Positions 1 through 9,055 of a stretch of 37,606 nucleotides of DNA are shown here, in pieces; positions within the stretch are counted from its first letter, which is position 1, and every line of letters begins with the position of its first letter. The stretch covers positions 1 to 37,606 of the forward strand of contig JAJRVU010000079.1 in NCBI GenBank assembly GCA_024277145.1, in the 5' to 3' direction. The DNA comes from Planctomycetota bacterium (GTDB lineage: Bacteria; Planctomycetota; Planctomycetia; Planctomycetales; Planctomycetaceae). The position numbers were made by a program, and so were the translations under genes. The notes beneath the pieces were generated by a model, which saw only the letters and a list, made by a program, of their open reading frames with translations, ran no database searches and was not told the origin of the DNA.

Positions 1-114
1 AGCCTGTTTTTACGCTATGGATTTCGGTTAAGATTAGCAAGTGGTAGTAAATTCTGGGGAATTCCGAATCCAATTCCGATCAGCCAGGTTCAATATTTTA
101 CCATCTCTGAATAA
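1..114 (+). CDS. Possible 3' end of an upstream gene (partial)
   Basis: The first frame is open from base 1 through 37 codons and stops at TAA (112-114); the other two plus frames stop early. The last residues read QVQYFTISE. An open stretch this short could be chance. The direction would make it convergent with the MOSC gene that ends at 159. I do not recognise the family, and the gene body lies outside the window. Confidence 0.3.
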   Translation, partial: SLFLRYGFRLRLASGSKFWGIPNPIPISQVQYFTISE

Positions 115-158
115 TGACTATTTCAGGGACGACTATTTAGTAGAGAGGATATCCGAAA

Positions 159-959
159 TCAGTTGGCTTCTGATTCCGGTCCGAGAATTTTCAATTCATC
201 GCCCACCTTGATGATTCCCCCATCAAAAGAATGAACCGGCTTTGTGTTCACCGCTAAACGATAAAAATGATTCCATCGGCTTCGGGAAACATTCTCCGCA
301 ATGTTCTCCTTGCGATAATTTACAAATCTCTTTTGAAAAGCAGACATTCGTTCTCCTGTTATCGAAGAACGGGATGGAACAACACAGCGGGCACAAGGAT
401 TAACGCCCAACCATTCGATATTACCCATTTGAAACCGAATCACGTGATCCAGTTCTGAATAGAGTTGATCTTCCCAGAATGGTTCACATCCATCGATTTC
501 AATATTAGCTCGAAAGCGTTTCCTGACTTCATTTAAATCTGAAATTTCAAACCATTCGGCAACCGTTTCCAATGTCGCTTTGCTGATGATTGTCGGACCG
601 GGGGAATCGGTATCGTCCGGAAATCCTTCTTCGCTGTTTCTGGATAAGGTTAATTCCTGTTGAAAATATTCGGAGAACCATTTTTCCAGTTCAGGGATAT
701 CATCTTTTAAATTAAATCGTTCAAATTGCTCCTGCTCTCGTTTTCGGAGTTGAATCTGATGATGTTCAATGTCATATTTTGCTTCGAGAAGATGAAATAA
801 CTCTGACCTTTTTGCATTCAGAAAATTTCCGTTATGATCTTTCAAAGCAAAGAGGCGGTCATGCTGGATCGCGCCCTTCGGAAGCAGTTCAGCCTGTTCC
901 ACTGCCATTCCATCAAGAGATTTGAACGGGTAGATGCAAATTCGGGCAATTTTGACCAT
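159..959 (-). CDS. MOSC domain-containing protein (YcbX-like)
   Basis: The product is about 266 residues. The N-terminal half resembles the MOSC N-terminal beta-barrel (VKIARICIYPFKSLDGMAVEQ), and the C-terminal half carries the MOSC signature with its conserved Cys in NPCARCVVPSRSS. MOSC proteins bind sulfur or the molybdenum cofactor; YcbX-type members help reduce N-hydroxylated compounds. That role is family knowledge, and the substrate here is unknown. The frame opens 12 bases earlier with a TTG, but GAGGTG sits six bases before the ATG at 959, so I take that ATG as the start. An ECF-like promoter box lies 61 bp upstream, at the same distance as a matching box before the sigma factor gene. 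Stop is TGA. Confidence 0.85.
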   Translation of the reverse strand: MVKIARICIYPFKSLDGMAVEQAELLPKGAIQHDRLFALKDHNGNFLNAKRSELFHLLEAKYDIEHHQIQLRKREQEQFERFNLKDDIPELEKWFSEYFQQELTLSRNSEEGFPDDTDSPGPTIISKATLETVAEWFEISDLNEVRKRFRANIEIDGCEPFWEDQLYSELDHVIRFQMGNIEWLGVNPCARCVVPSRSSITGERMSAFQKRFVNYRKENIAENVSRSRWNHFYRLAVNTKPVHSFDGGIIKVGDELKILGPESEAN

Positions 960-1003
960 ATAACACCTCAATATTGAGAGGGATTGCTTAATAGCAGTTT
1001 CAG

Positions 1004-1031
1004 TATGGTCAGATTTTAATGAGAATTGTCC
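1004..1031 (-). promoter_or_regulatory. Candidate ECF-type promoter for the MOSC gene
   Basis: Read on the minus strand, GGACAATTCTCA (1031-1020) is followed 16 bases after GGAC by TGAC (1011-1008). The 12-base box is identical to the one before the sigma gene and lies at the same 61-bp offset from its start codon. The -10-like part is a poorer match than CGTC, so this is a weaker candidate than the sigma-gene site. Confidence 0.3.
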
Positions 1032-1118
1032 AAAAAATATAGAACTTAAGCCCGGAATCTCTGCTGGAAGAAGATTTTAGCTAGCTATTCGAGTTACCAG
1101 TTATTCGATTTGCCAGAT

Positions 1119-3944
1119 TTAAGGAACAAGGGTGTCCGCTGGGGGAATCAGTTTGATCGGGTTCTTCTTTTCTGCTTTATCAGCCTGTTCTTCAGGAGCC
1201 GGTTTAAGCAGATCTTTTATTTTTTTCCTACTTTCATTCAGCTTTTGTTGTAATTCCAGTTGTCTTTCTTTGTCCCCAATATGTTTTTCTTTTTCATTAA
1301 CTAATTGTCTATGTATAGATAATTCTTTCTTAATTTCAGAATTTGTATCTGAAGTCTCTATTTTCTTAACAGGCTTTAACATTGATTCTGTTTTCCTGAC
1401 GAGATCAATGAATTCAAGCCTTCGTCCGGTTGGATCAGGTCCAATCCCTTTTTCTGCAAGGTTGAGTATCAGTTCAAAATTCATCTTCCCCTGATAAGCA
1501 GAACGGCTCAACAGTAACCCATAAGCAGTGACGGCAGAGGACCAGTGAAAATCATTGGATAACGTGCTTGTTTTGATTTTTTCCGGGTCAAGCACAAATT
1601 CCAATTTGAAACTTTTCTTTCCTTCCGGTTTCTTATACCGGATTTTGCAGGTCAGCCATTCCGAACTACCATTGTTCTTTTCTTCTGGCTGGACTGGTTT
1701 CTTCTGGTATTTCAAGTCGTCAGTATTTGTATTCACCGGCACACCTAGAGGAGCAATTTCATAAAGAACCGTGACGTGATGCCCTGCGCCAATATCACCA
1801 GCATCTTTGGAATCATCATTGAATTCATGGTGTTGCATAACGCGGTTGGAATACCCAATCAGGCGATAAGAGCCAACTTGAGCAGGGTTGAATTCCACCT
1901 GAACCTTGACATCTTTTGCGATGGTGATGAGAGTTCCATTGATCTCATCATGAAAAACTTTTTTCGCTTCCTGCCTGTTGTCGATGTAAGCGTAGTTTCC
2001 ATTTCCGTTATCAGCCAGTTTTTCTAATTTGCTGTCTTTCAGGTTTCCCATGCCGAACCCGAGAACGCTGAGGAAGATGATTCCTTCGTTTGCTTCAGTT
2101 TGAATCAGCTTGACCATTTCATCATCATCACTCATTCCGACATTAAAATCGCCATCGGTACAAAGGATTACTCGGCTGATACGCTCACTGTTTTCATTTT
2201 TTCGTGCCTGCTCGTAAGCTAATAGAAGTCCCGCTTCACCGTTTGTTGATCCTTTGGCTTTAAGGGAATGAATTTTCTCAACGATTTCCTTTTTCTTGCT
2301 GCCATCGGTTGGAGGCAGGACCAACCCTGCATTTCCTGAATAAGTGACGATGGAAATACGGTCATTTTCTGTGAGGTTTCGAGTTAATATTTCCAAGCCT
2401 GATTTCACCAGTGGAAGTTTATCTGGTTCATCCATCGAGCCGGAGACATCTATCAGGAAGACGAGATTACAAGCTGGGCGTTTTTTTACGGGAATTTCTT
2501 TCCCTTTGATTCCGATTCGGACCAGTTGATGTTTTTTATTCCAGGGACAAGGTCCTGTTTCAAGATGACAGGCAAAGGGCTGCTTTTGATTTTCCGGGGG
2601 AGCATCTTCATAAGTGAAGTAATTCACCATCTCTTCAATACGGACAGCGCTTTGAGGTGGAATTCTCCGTTTGTTGATATAACTCCTGACAATACTATAT
2701 GTAGCAGTATCAACATCAACGGAGAAAGTTGAAAGCGGTTCTTCAATCGGTTTCAGGAATTTATTTTCGATGATGCGAGCATGCTGGTTTCTAATGCGGT
2801 ATCCCGGTCGAGTTGGAATCTGGGATATAAAGCTATCAACTTCCTGGCGTGCTCTTCTGCGTACAGTACCTTCGTAAAGACTAAAAGGTTCTGCCTCATT
2901 GACACCTAATGCTGCTGTCAGATTCCTAGATTTCTTCGTGTCCAGAACCGGAGTTTTGCCATACTGCTCAGTAGAATTGTAAGTCGATAAATTATTGGTA
3001 TGCGTTTGCTGATTTGGAGAAGCCAAGTCAGCTGTCTCTGGCACTCTTTCGTAGAGCATATTGTTTTTGTTGAGTCCACCACCATAAGATAGGTTTATAT
3101 TTCGGTTGCTTCTATGTTGCGGTTGATTCTTTTTTTGGACAAAATCAAACCGACTGGATGGTGTATTATTGGTTTGTATCGCTGGATCTTTAAATTTTGG
3201 AGCTGGTATTGTAAATTCACCCTGTTTAAATTGAACTTCAGTCGGGTCTGGTTCCTCCGCTTTATTGGCTAAAACGGTATTGCCTTTTTTAGCCTTCATT
3301 CCAATATCAATCACGTAGGCTTTTTTGGTTTTATTTCCTGAAGGTTGAGTTGGAGACTGCGAAGGTACTGATTGACCGTTGGCTGAAACGGTTTTACTTT
3401 TCGAGACCACTGAAAAATCGGTTGTTTTGATTTCGCCTGCAGGAGTCCCTGATGATTTCTGATTAATATCAAGTTGGGCGATTTGTTGTCCCGGGATGTT
3501 TGTTTCTCGGATGTTTTTTCCCGGCTGGTACTTCAAGCCTGTGTCAATATCTGCAGTTTCTTTGAATTCTGAATTGTTAACAGGGAAGAAAGTGATCATC
3601 ACAAAAAAAGTGGCGATCGTGATACAGGTTGCGATGAGAAGCCATTGACGAGAAGCTCTTCCTGTTTTATGTGAGTGATCTGTATGTGTTGAAACTGTTT
3701 TTGAATCAGAAGCAAGAGCTAATTCGATTTCCTGGTGAGATTCTTCGGGAAGTTTGAGGGGTTGATCTGATATCATGGAAGTCGAAAGCAGATCAGTCAG
3801 TTCGCGCAGTTCCTTGACAAGATCATTACATTTTGCGCATTGATCAATGTGCGATTGGATGAGTTTGCTTTCATTTTGATCGAGTTCGCCTAAAACGAAG
3901 TCGGTTAATTTGGGATCATCCTGATTGAAATGTTTTATTGACAT
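1119..3944 (-). CDS. Anti-sigma factor fused to a von Willebrand factor A domain (YfbK-like)
   Basis: The product is 941 residues. Residues 1-60 look like a zinc-binding anti-sigma domain, with the H32-x3-C36-x2-C39 motif. One membrane segment follows at about 101-121, then a long Ser/Asn/Gln-rich, probably disordered stretch to about 390. Next come a VWA N-terminal region (LSTFSVDVDTATYSIVR), a VWA domain with the metal-binding DVSGS motif near residue 497, a DUF3520-like C-terminal region, and a Lys/Glu-rich probable coiled coil at about 865-941. The start lies 54 bp after the ECF sigma gene, which fits a sigma/anti-sigma pair. I infer that the cytoplasmic zinc domain holds the sigma factor and the outside VWA domain senses a protein or surface signal. 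Confidence 0.88.
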   Translation of the reverse strand: MSIKHFNQDDPKLTDFVLGELDQNESKLIQSHIDQCAKCNDLVKELRELTDLLSTSMISDQPLKLPEESHQEIELALASDSKTVSTHTDHSHKTGRASRQWLLIATCITIATFFVMITFFPVNNSEFKETADIDTGLKYQPGKNIRETNIPGQQIAQLDINQKSSGTPAGEIKTTDFSVVSKSKTVSANGQSVPSQSPTQPSGNKTKKAYVIDIGMKAKKGNTVLANKAEEPDPTEVQFKQGEFTIPAPKFKDPAIQTNNTPSSRFDFVQKKNQPQHRSNRNINLSYGGGLNKNNMLYERVPETADLASPNQQTHTNNLSTYNSTEQYGKTPVLDTKKSRNLTAALGVNEAEPFSLYEGTVRRRARQEVDSFISQIPTRPGYRIRNQHARIIENKFLKPIEEPLSTFSVDVDTATYSIVRSYINKRRIPPQSAVRIEEMVNYFTYEDAPPENQKQPFACHLETGPCPWNKKHQLVRIGIKGKEIPVKKRPACNLVFLIDVSGSMDEPDKLPLVKSGLEILTRNLTENDRISIVTYSGNAGLVLPPTDGSKKKEIVEKIHSLKAKGSTNGEAGLLLAYEQARKNENSERISRVILCTDGDFNVGMSDDDEMVKLIQTEANEGIIFLSVLGFGMGNLKDSKLEKLADNGNGNYAYIDNRQEAKKVFHDEINGTLITIAKDVKVQVEFNPAQVGSYRLIGYSNRVMQHHEFNDDSKDAGDIGAGHHVTVLYEIAPLGVPVNTNTDDLKYQKKPVQPEEKNNGSSEWLTCKIRYKKPEGKKSFKLEFVLDPEKIKTSTLSNDFHWSSAVTAYGLLLSRSAYQGKMNFELILNLAEKGIGPDPTGRRLEFIDLVRKTESMLKPVKKIETSDTNSEIKKELSIHRQLVNEKEKHIGDKERQLELQQKLNESRKKIKDLLKPAPEEQADKAEKKNPIKLIPPADTLVP

Positions 3945-3998
3945 AATATCATTTCCCGAAAAATAGAGTCGTTTGAAAAAGAACTTGTGCTTGTTGGT

Positions 3999-4532
3999 TT
4001 ACGTTTGTTTTTGTTTCATCTGAATTTTAAGACTGTTCAGGGATTGGTGAAGTAAATGACCCACATGAGCTGCTGAGTGACCGGTTATCTTGCTTATCTG
4101 CCGATAACTGAGTCCTTCGTGGAATTTCAGATCAATAATTTCTCTTTCCCTTTCGGGCAATTGGCTCACCAGTTTCATGAGAAATCCATTTTCATCATTC
4201 TGGCCTGCAATGCTGATGGGAGTATTATGATCCAATTGATCTGGTTCATTTGTGATTTCAGTGATTGTTTTCATTCGCTTTTCCTTGCGACGAATATCAA
4301 TAGATTTGTTTCTACAGACTTTAAAAAGCCATTCCGTGAGATGCCCATCCAAGTTGTTTTGATCTTGCTGACATAATTTCAGAAACGTTTCCTGGACAGC
4401 ATCATGAGCGCGGTGCGTATCGTGAGTGATCCGAGTTGCATAATAAATCAACCGGCTTTCATACTTCTCAATTGTGTTACGAACCCAGACTTGATGCCTG
4501 TTTTGCTCGTTGAATGTCATTGTGTGATCCAT
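3999..4532 (-). CDS. ECF-family RNA polymerase sigma factor
   Basis: The product is 177 residues. Region 2 is visible as ESRLIYYATRITHDTHRAHDAVQETFLKL, written here as the stretch between residues 25 and 53, and region 4 as LPEREREIIDLKFHEGLSYR followed by a helix-turn-helix. There is no extra C-terminal domain. It directs RNA polymerase to a small regulon and is probably held inactive by the membrane-anchored anti-sigma protein encoded next. A second ATG at 4520 is possible. Neither start has a strong ribosome site; I keep 4532 because the upstream promoter box then has the same spacing as at the MOSC gene. Stop is TAA. Confidence 0.9.
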   Translation of the reverse strand: MDHTMTFNEQNRHQVWVRNTIEKYESRLIYYATRITHDTHRAHDAVQETFLKLCQQDQNNLDGHLTEWLFKVCRNKSIDIRRKEKRMKTITEITNEPDQLDHNTPISIAGQNDENGFLMKLVSQLPEREREIIDLKFHEGLSYRQISKITGHSAAHVGHLLHQSLNSLKIQMKQKQT

Positions 4533-4576
4533 GCTGATTTCAACGATCAGATCTTTTATTGGAATTGCTATAGATA

Positions 4577-4604
4577 TTGAGACGTGATGAATTGAGAATT
4601 GTCC
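4577..4604 (-). promoter_or_regulatory. Candidate ECF-type promoter (autoregulatory) for the sigma gene
   Basis: On the minus strand GGAC (4604-4601) is followed by 16 bases and CGTC (4584-4581). This is close to the general ECF pattern GGAAC-N16/17-CGTC. The -35 part extends as GGACAATTCTCA, an exact match to the box before the MOSC gene. ECF sigma factors commonly transcribe their own operon, so autoregulation is the likely reading; it is inferred from sequence only. Confidence 0.5.
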
Positions 4605-4741
4605 GAAACTTTTTCTTTAAATATCTCCAAAAAGAAAAAATAATGATGCGGTGCAGCGGAGAAGCAGGGAAATCTCAGGGAAAGGATATCCAGGCTGGAA
4701 TGCTAATTAATTTAACGGATTACAGAGAAAGAGGTTACAGT

Positions 4742-6388
4742 TTATTCCTTTTTTGGTTTATTCTTCTCGGTATTTTTCTTTTTATGGGCTTCTTCTTTTT
4801 TCTGCTGTTCATCAAGCCATTTTTTAACGTCTGTCTCATTTTCATCTTTAAGGCTGCTTACTTCTGTTTGGAAGTCTCGAATTTTTCGAGGATCAATGTA
4901 GCGATTGATTAATTTTCCCATGTTCTGACACAGCTTTTTAATTTGATTTGCTGCTTTCCTGTTTTTCCCTACCTTTTCGATTGCGTTGACTCGAATTGCA
5001 GAAAGCTGCTGCTTGAACGTTTCAGGTTTCTCCAATTTGTTCAGTTCTTTAAAAATAGCTTCAATTCGATCCCATTTGTTATCAAGGAGAAGTTTTTTGA
5101 CCCTCGCGAACAATATGGTCCTTTTGGTTACAGAAATAATCAGGGCCGATTCCAGTAAGGCTAATTCTCCTTCCACGGTGAGTCGAATGGAATCGTCCGG
5201 CAGTTCAAATTCCGTATATTTCTGGATGCCGGGAACAAACGGGACCCGGGCGACTAACACTTCACCACTTTGAGCGTATAGCCAAGCGATAGAAGATCCC
5301 TCTTTATTACCGCGTGGAATTATGATTTCACCCTCCCGGTTTGTCCAGAGGTAGACAGGTTCTGACTCCGGTTCATCTTTTCTGTTTATTTTTCTTTCCA
5401 CGCGAACTTTCAAACCAGCAAAAGGAAGGGAACGGTTTTTGGTCGGGAAAAGTGTCACCTGACTTTCTGGAAAGAGAGGTTTTTTCAACATTGCAATTAA
5501 TTCAACTCGCCTTAATCTTTTTGTACTTAAAGGGTTTCTCAAGCCGGTAATCATTGTTGATTCGACAGTTGCGCGATTGACTTTGTTGACGGACAAGTAC
5601 GTCCAGTCAACAGGTTGAATTTTTCGGACTGTTTTTTTCTTATCAAAATAACGGTAATAAGTGACCAAAACACTTCCTGGCTGAATTTGATAAGGATCCA
5701 GGAACGTCGAATTGCTTTCAGAGATTTTCTCATCCACTAAAATTTTGTTCTGCGGGACAAGTTCTCCTGCAAAAGCACGCAGGAAGACGTCCTTGGCATC
5801 AACCCTGTCAATAACCAGCAATGGTTGAAAAAGGGTATTGATCAATTTGAATATTGTGATTGATAAATTATCTCGCTGGTAACAATGTGCAGAATGAATT
5901 TCTGTCAGTTCTCGTGTGGTGGCGTCCCATTCTCTTCCCTGAATGATATAGGAAGCCCCTGAAGATGTGACCGTGATGAAAAACAGTTTGTCATGTTTTT
6001 CTGGTATGGATTCAGAATTTAATAATTGTTCTGGATTCAGATTACTTAATCTGTTGGTGTGAATAAGCATCGAATGTTTTGCAAAATGGATGTTCCACGA
6101 TGGGCCGTAATTGTTTTCAAGATGAGACTCTGTTTCTGAGTTCAGGTTATTTTTGAAGCCGGTCGAGAATAATGGCGAATTTTCATACTTGATATCAATG
6201 AAGATTTCATAGGGAATAAGCTCTTTAGGAATTTTCACCGGTTTGGAGGATTTTTTCGGTTTCCTAGATTTCGCTGTTTCTTCAGTTTTTAAAACCTTGT
6301 CGATTTTCGGAGATTCCGCGCAGAGAGGGCTTGAACCTTGCAGGATTAGTAGAAATATAATGAAGTGATAAATGAATAATCGATTCAT
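4742..6388 (-). CDS. Secreted protein of unknown function, last gene of the ExbB/ExbD cluster
   Basis: The product is 548 residues. A clear signal peptide (MNRLFIYHFIIFLLILQG onward, likely cut after LCA near residue 24) is followed by a basic linker. The middle part shows no motif I can name. A region around residues 320-380 (LKVRVERKINRKDE, then YLWTNREGEIIIPRG) reads like an Ig- or carboxypeptidase-regulatory-like beta domain. The C-terminal third is helical and the last 30 residues are Lys/Glu-rich. It starts 21 bp after the solute-binding protein gene and is probably cotranscribed with it. I infer an extracytoplasmic partner of the proteins encoded upstream. Confidence 0.75.
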   Translation of the reverse strand: MNRLFIYHFIIFLLILQGSSPLCAESPKIDKVLKTEETAKSRKPKKSSKPVKIPKELIPYEIFIDIKYENSPLFSTGFKNNLNSETESHLENNYGPSWNIHFAKHSMLIHTNRLSNLNPEQLLNSESIPEKHDKLFFITVTSSGASYIIQGREWDATTRELTEIHSAHCYQRDNLSITIFKLINTLFQPLLVIDRVDAKDVFLRAFAGELVPQNKILVDEKISESNSTFLDPYQIQPGSVLVTYYRYFDKKKTVRKIQPVDWTYLSVNKVNRATVESTMITGLRNPLSTKRLRRVELIAMLKKPLFPESQVTLFPTKNRSLPFAGLKVRVERKINRKDEPESEPVYLWTNREGEIIIPRGNKEGSSIAWLYAQSGEVLVARVPFVPGIQKYTEFELPDDSIRLTVEGELALLESALIISVTKRTILFARVKKLLLDNKWDRIEAIFKELNKLEKPETFKQQLSAIRVNAIEKVGKNRKAANQIKKLCQNMGKLINRYIDPRKIRDFQTEVSSLKDENETDVKKWLDEQQKKEEAHKKKNTEKNKPKKE

Positions 6389-6409
6389 GATCTGTTTTGG
6401 TATAATTCC

Positions 6410-8200
6410 TTATTGATATTGCCTGGAAAACCAGGGAGTGACATTCCATCTTTCGATGTTATGGTAAGGGGAAATCGGGTACTTCGAAAATCCTGATACT
6501 TTTTTGGAAACCACCAAATGATGGTATATTTCCCAGAGTGGAATATATTCGGCTTCTTCGTATAAATGCCTGTGAAGATTTTGAAGGATTCGGATGGCAC
6601 TGTTCAAGTTGCCTGTTCTTTCCAATTGAATGAGTTCACCCCTTAACCAGTCTGGTAAATGGGTTAATGATTCAATTTTATGCTGCTTGTCATTCGCGAC
6701 AAATGCCCACAATTCAACAATGGGTTCCGTCATTTTAATGGAGCGGTATGCAATATCCCAATCATCTGTTTCGTCATTTTTATCAATTAACCGAACGGGA
6801 ATTCCAATCTGTTTCCAACTCCTGACAATTTCGACTGCTGCTTTCATTGCCATTGGTTCAGGGTTGGCAATCATTTTAAGTTCAGGAAGTGAACCTCCCA
6901 ATTTCTTTTTTGTGATCAGGACTAAAGGAATCGCAGCGGAAAGATCAAAACTTCTGGGTTCAACTGTTTTGTTAAATGCATAACTGTTCATTGTAAATGG
7001 GGCAGAAGTTATTCGTGCGTTCAAATAAGGTTTTGAATTGAGATATTTCTCATTCAGGATTTTAGGTAGATTTAGCCCGTATGCCATTGCCCTTCGAATT
7101 TGCCTGTTGCGAATGGCTTTGGATTTTGGGTTAAACTGAATGACATGCACTTCAGGCACAGAATAAGGGATGACAAAAAAACGTTCATCTTTTAAGAGAG
7201 TCCGCGCCATCGCAGGTGGAACTTTAGGAATAAGATCAATTTGTTCGCGAATCAAACCCTGGACCATTTTATCATAGTTTGCATACTTCTTTTCGTTAAT
7301 TTCAGAAAGATGAAAATCTCCAAGTTTCAATTCATTTGGTTCAGGCTTGACCCGTGTGTAAATTGACTGGATTTTTGTTCGCTGGCTGAGTTTAAATCGA
7401 CTTGGTTTTAATTGGTTCGGGATTTTTCCGGTTTGTTTCGTTTGAACCAATGCAGGAAATGGAAATCGAAAAAGTGCTTCCGGTTTTAGTGGAACATGGG
7501 AAAAAACTATTTCAATTTGATGAGGTGAGTTAATCGAAATAGATTTGATAAAATATTGCAATCGTTGATCATATAACGAACTGTTGGGATTTAATCGGTT
7601 TTTTAGTGTGGAAATAAGGTCAGAACTGGAAACAACAGGTTGAGATTCCCAATAAGAACGACCGGGTCTCAAATCAAAAACAACCTGCCTGCCTAAATCG
7701 GTTGGAGTCCATTTTTCGAAATATTTTGTTCGATAATGCGGAATATCTTCCATATGATCGAGTTCAAATAAACGAGATTCCGTCAGTTCAAGATAACGCG
7801 AATTTCCTCCTGATTGGATTGGCGGAGTTGCATTTGTGGGTTGATCAAGAACACCCACTCTTAAAATTTGATATCGCTGGCAGATCCTGTTGAAAGTTTT
7901 TGATAGTCCTGGCATTCCCGGCCAGACAACTGCTGCTTTCTTAATGATGCTGGAAGCTTCCCGGTATTTTTTGTCTTTGTAAGAACTCTCAGCCTTTTTA
8001 ATGAGTTGACGACATTGGTTTGTTAATTTACTGGTCCATTTTTTTATGACTTCATGACCGGGATAAAATTTCTTTAACCTTTGCATGAAGTACCGGCTTT
8101 GCCTGTAGTCTTGTTTGTCTACAGAAATCTGAATTATTGCGTTGAATACTTTACCCATTGCAGAACTTAACTGCCGAAAACGAGGGTTTCGAATATGGAG
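6410..8200 (-). CDS. Solute-binding protein family 5 domain: 3' part of a gene cut by an in-frame stop
   Basis: This open frame continues directly from the TAA at 8201-8203. The first in-frame ATG is at 8158 and has no ribosome site. The first 130 or so codons encode helical TPR-like repeats (FNAIIQISVDKQDYRQSRYF). The rest resembles extracellular solute-binding family 5, the OppA/DppA fold: LTESRLFELDHMED, VVFDLRPGRSYWESQPVVSS, then QFNPKSKAIRNRQIRRAMAY, the characteristic block where short-lived intermediates are listed, and EEAEYIPLWEIYHHLVVSKK near the end. No ABC permease or ATPase gene lies nearby, so import of a peptide is not implied. With the upstream piece the intact protein would have been about 880 residues. 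Stop is TAA. Confidence 0.8.
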   Translation of the reverse strand, partial: LHIRNPRFRQLSSAMGKVFNAIIQISVDKQDYRQSRYFMQRLKKFYPGHEVIKKWTSKLTNQCRQLIKKAESSYKDKKYREASSIIKKAAVVWPGMPGLSKTFNRICQRYQILRVGVLDQPTNATPPIQSGGNSRYLELTESRLFELDHMEDIPHYRTKYFEKWTPTDLGRQVVFDLRPGRSYWESQPVVSSSDLISTLKNRLNPNSSLYDQRLQYFIKSISINSPHQIEIVFSHVPLKPEALFRFPFPALVQTKQTGKIPNQLKPSRFKLSQRTKIQSIYTRVKPEPNELKLGDFHLSEINEKKYANYDKMVQGLIREQIDLIPKVPPAMARTLLKDERFFVIPYSVPEVHVIQFNPKSKAIRNRQIRRAMAYGLNLPKILNEKYLNSKPYLNARITSAPFTMNSYAFNKTVEPRSFDLSAAIPLVLITKKKLGGSLPELKMIANPEPMAMKAAVEIVRSWKQIGIPVRLIDKNDETDDWDIAYRSIKMTEPIVELWAFVANDKQHKIESLTHLPDWLRGELIQLERTGNLNSAIRILQNLHRHLYEEAEYIPLWEIYHHLVVSKKVSGFSKYPISPYHNIERWNVTPWFSRQYQ

Positions 8201-9052
8201 TTATTCCAGTTTAAGAAGGGCATCTTCGAATTGTTTTGCCCGGGCATGTTTTTCTGCAGCGGAAAATAAAATGTGATCATGGGCAGCATCAATTCCTTTC
8301 CAGTCAGGAGCTCTTCGCCTTAATTGGTGGAGCAATTCAAATGCATCACGAATTCGGAATTCTTTTCTCAGGATATGGATCCTCCTGAGCATGAGTTCTT
8401 CATAATAAATAATGGCTTTAATTCGATTAATACTAATCAGGAATAATCGGGGGATTTTCAGGTTGGCATCTTCATAAATCGAGAATTCAAGGAGAAGCAT
8501 TCTTTTTCGTTTTGCGATATGGGCTTTGATTTCTTCTTCTGTGGTACGGGGTGGAGCCTCTTTTTCAAATGTTCTAATGGCCTCTAACATTTTTTCTAAA
8601 GTATCCGGCCTCGGGAAAACCTGCATGACAGGCATGACTCGATTTGATTCTAAAACTATCCAGTCTATAGGGGGTTTTAAAGCAAGATCTTTTGCAGAAG
8701 GAACCCGATCCTGCATATCTTCCAGCGTAGGATACAAATTTTCCTCGGAGACTTCTTCTCCTGCTTCCTTGTCAGGATCCTGTTCATTACTGTCTTCTTT
8801 ATTACCATATTCTTGTTTTGGAGCAGGGGCAGGTTTCTCCTTTTCAGATTGAGGGGTTTTACCGGGACTGTCCTTTTGAGCATAAAGAGAATGGTTTGTT
8901 GAATTTGAAACTGAAGAGGGAAGGAGAATAAGAAAGAAACCAAGAACAATCAAAGTGTAATAATTGAATGGAAAACGAAAAGGACGACCAACAGCAGCGG
9001 TGTGCTGCCAGTGTTTTAAAGTCTTAAATTTCCCGAATAAAATGATGATCAA
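8201..9052 (-). CDS. Membrane-anchored TPR-like protein: 5' part of the interrupted solute-binding gene
   Basis: The product as it stands is 283 residues. One hydrophobic segment near residues 32-50 (YYTLIVLGFFLILLPSSV) acts as a signal or anchor. An acidic Glu/Lys-rich linker follows, then charged helices that look TPR-like (RIRDAFELLHQLRRRAPDW; AAEKHARAKQFEDALLKLE). It ends at a TAA in the middle of a helix pair, and the same frame continues with LHIRNPRFRQLSSAMGK. The start is a TTG, three bases after the stop of the preceding frame; AAGGAT lies just upstream of it. The next in-frame TTG, inside the hydrophobic segment, lacks a ribosome site. Confidence 0.72.
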   Translation of the reverse strand: MIIILFGKFKTLKHWQHTAAVGRPFRFPFNYYTLIVLGFFLILLPSSVSNSTNHSLYAQKDSPGKTPQSEKEKPAPAPKQEYGNKEDSNEQDPDKEAGEEVSEENLYPTLEDMQDRVPSAKDLALKPPIDWIVLESNRVMPVMQVFPRPDTLEKMLEAIRTFEKEAPPRTTEEEIKAHIAKRKRMLLLEFSIYEDANLKIPRLFLISINRIKAIIYYEELMLRRIHILRKEFRIRDAFELLHQLRRRAPDWKGIDAAHDHILFSAAEKHARAKQFEDALLKLE

Positions 9053-9055
9053 TTC

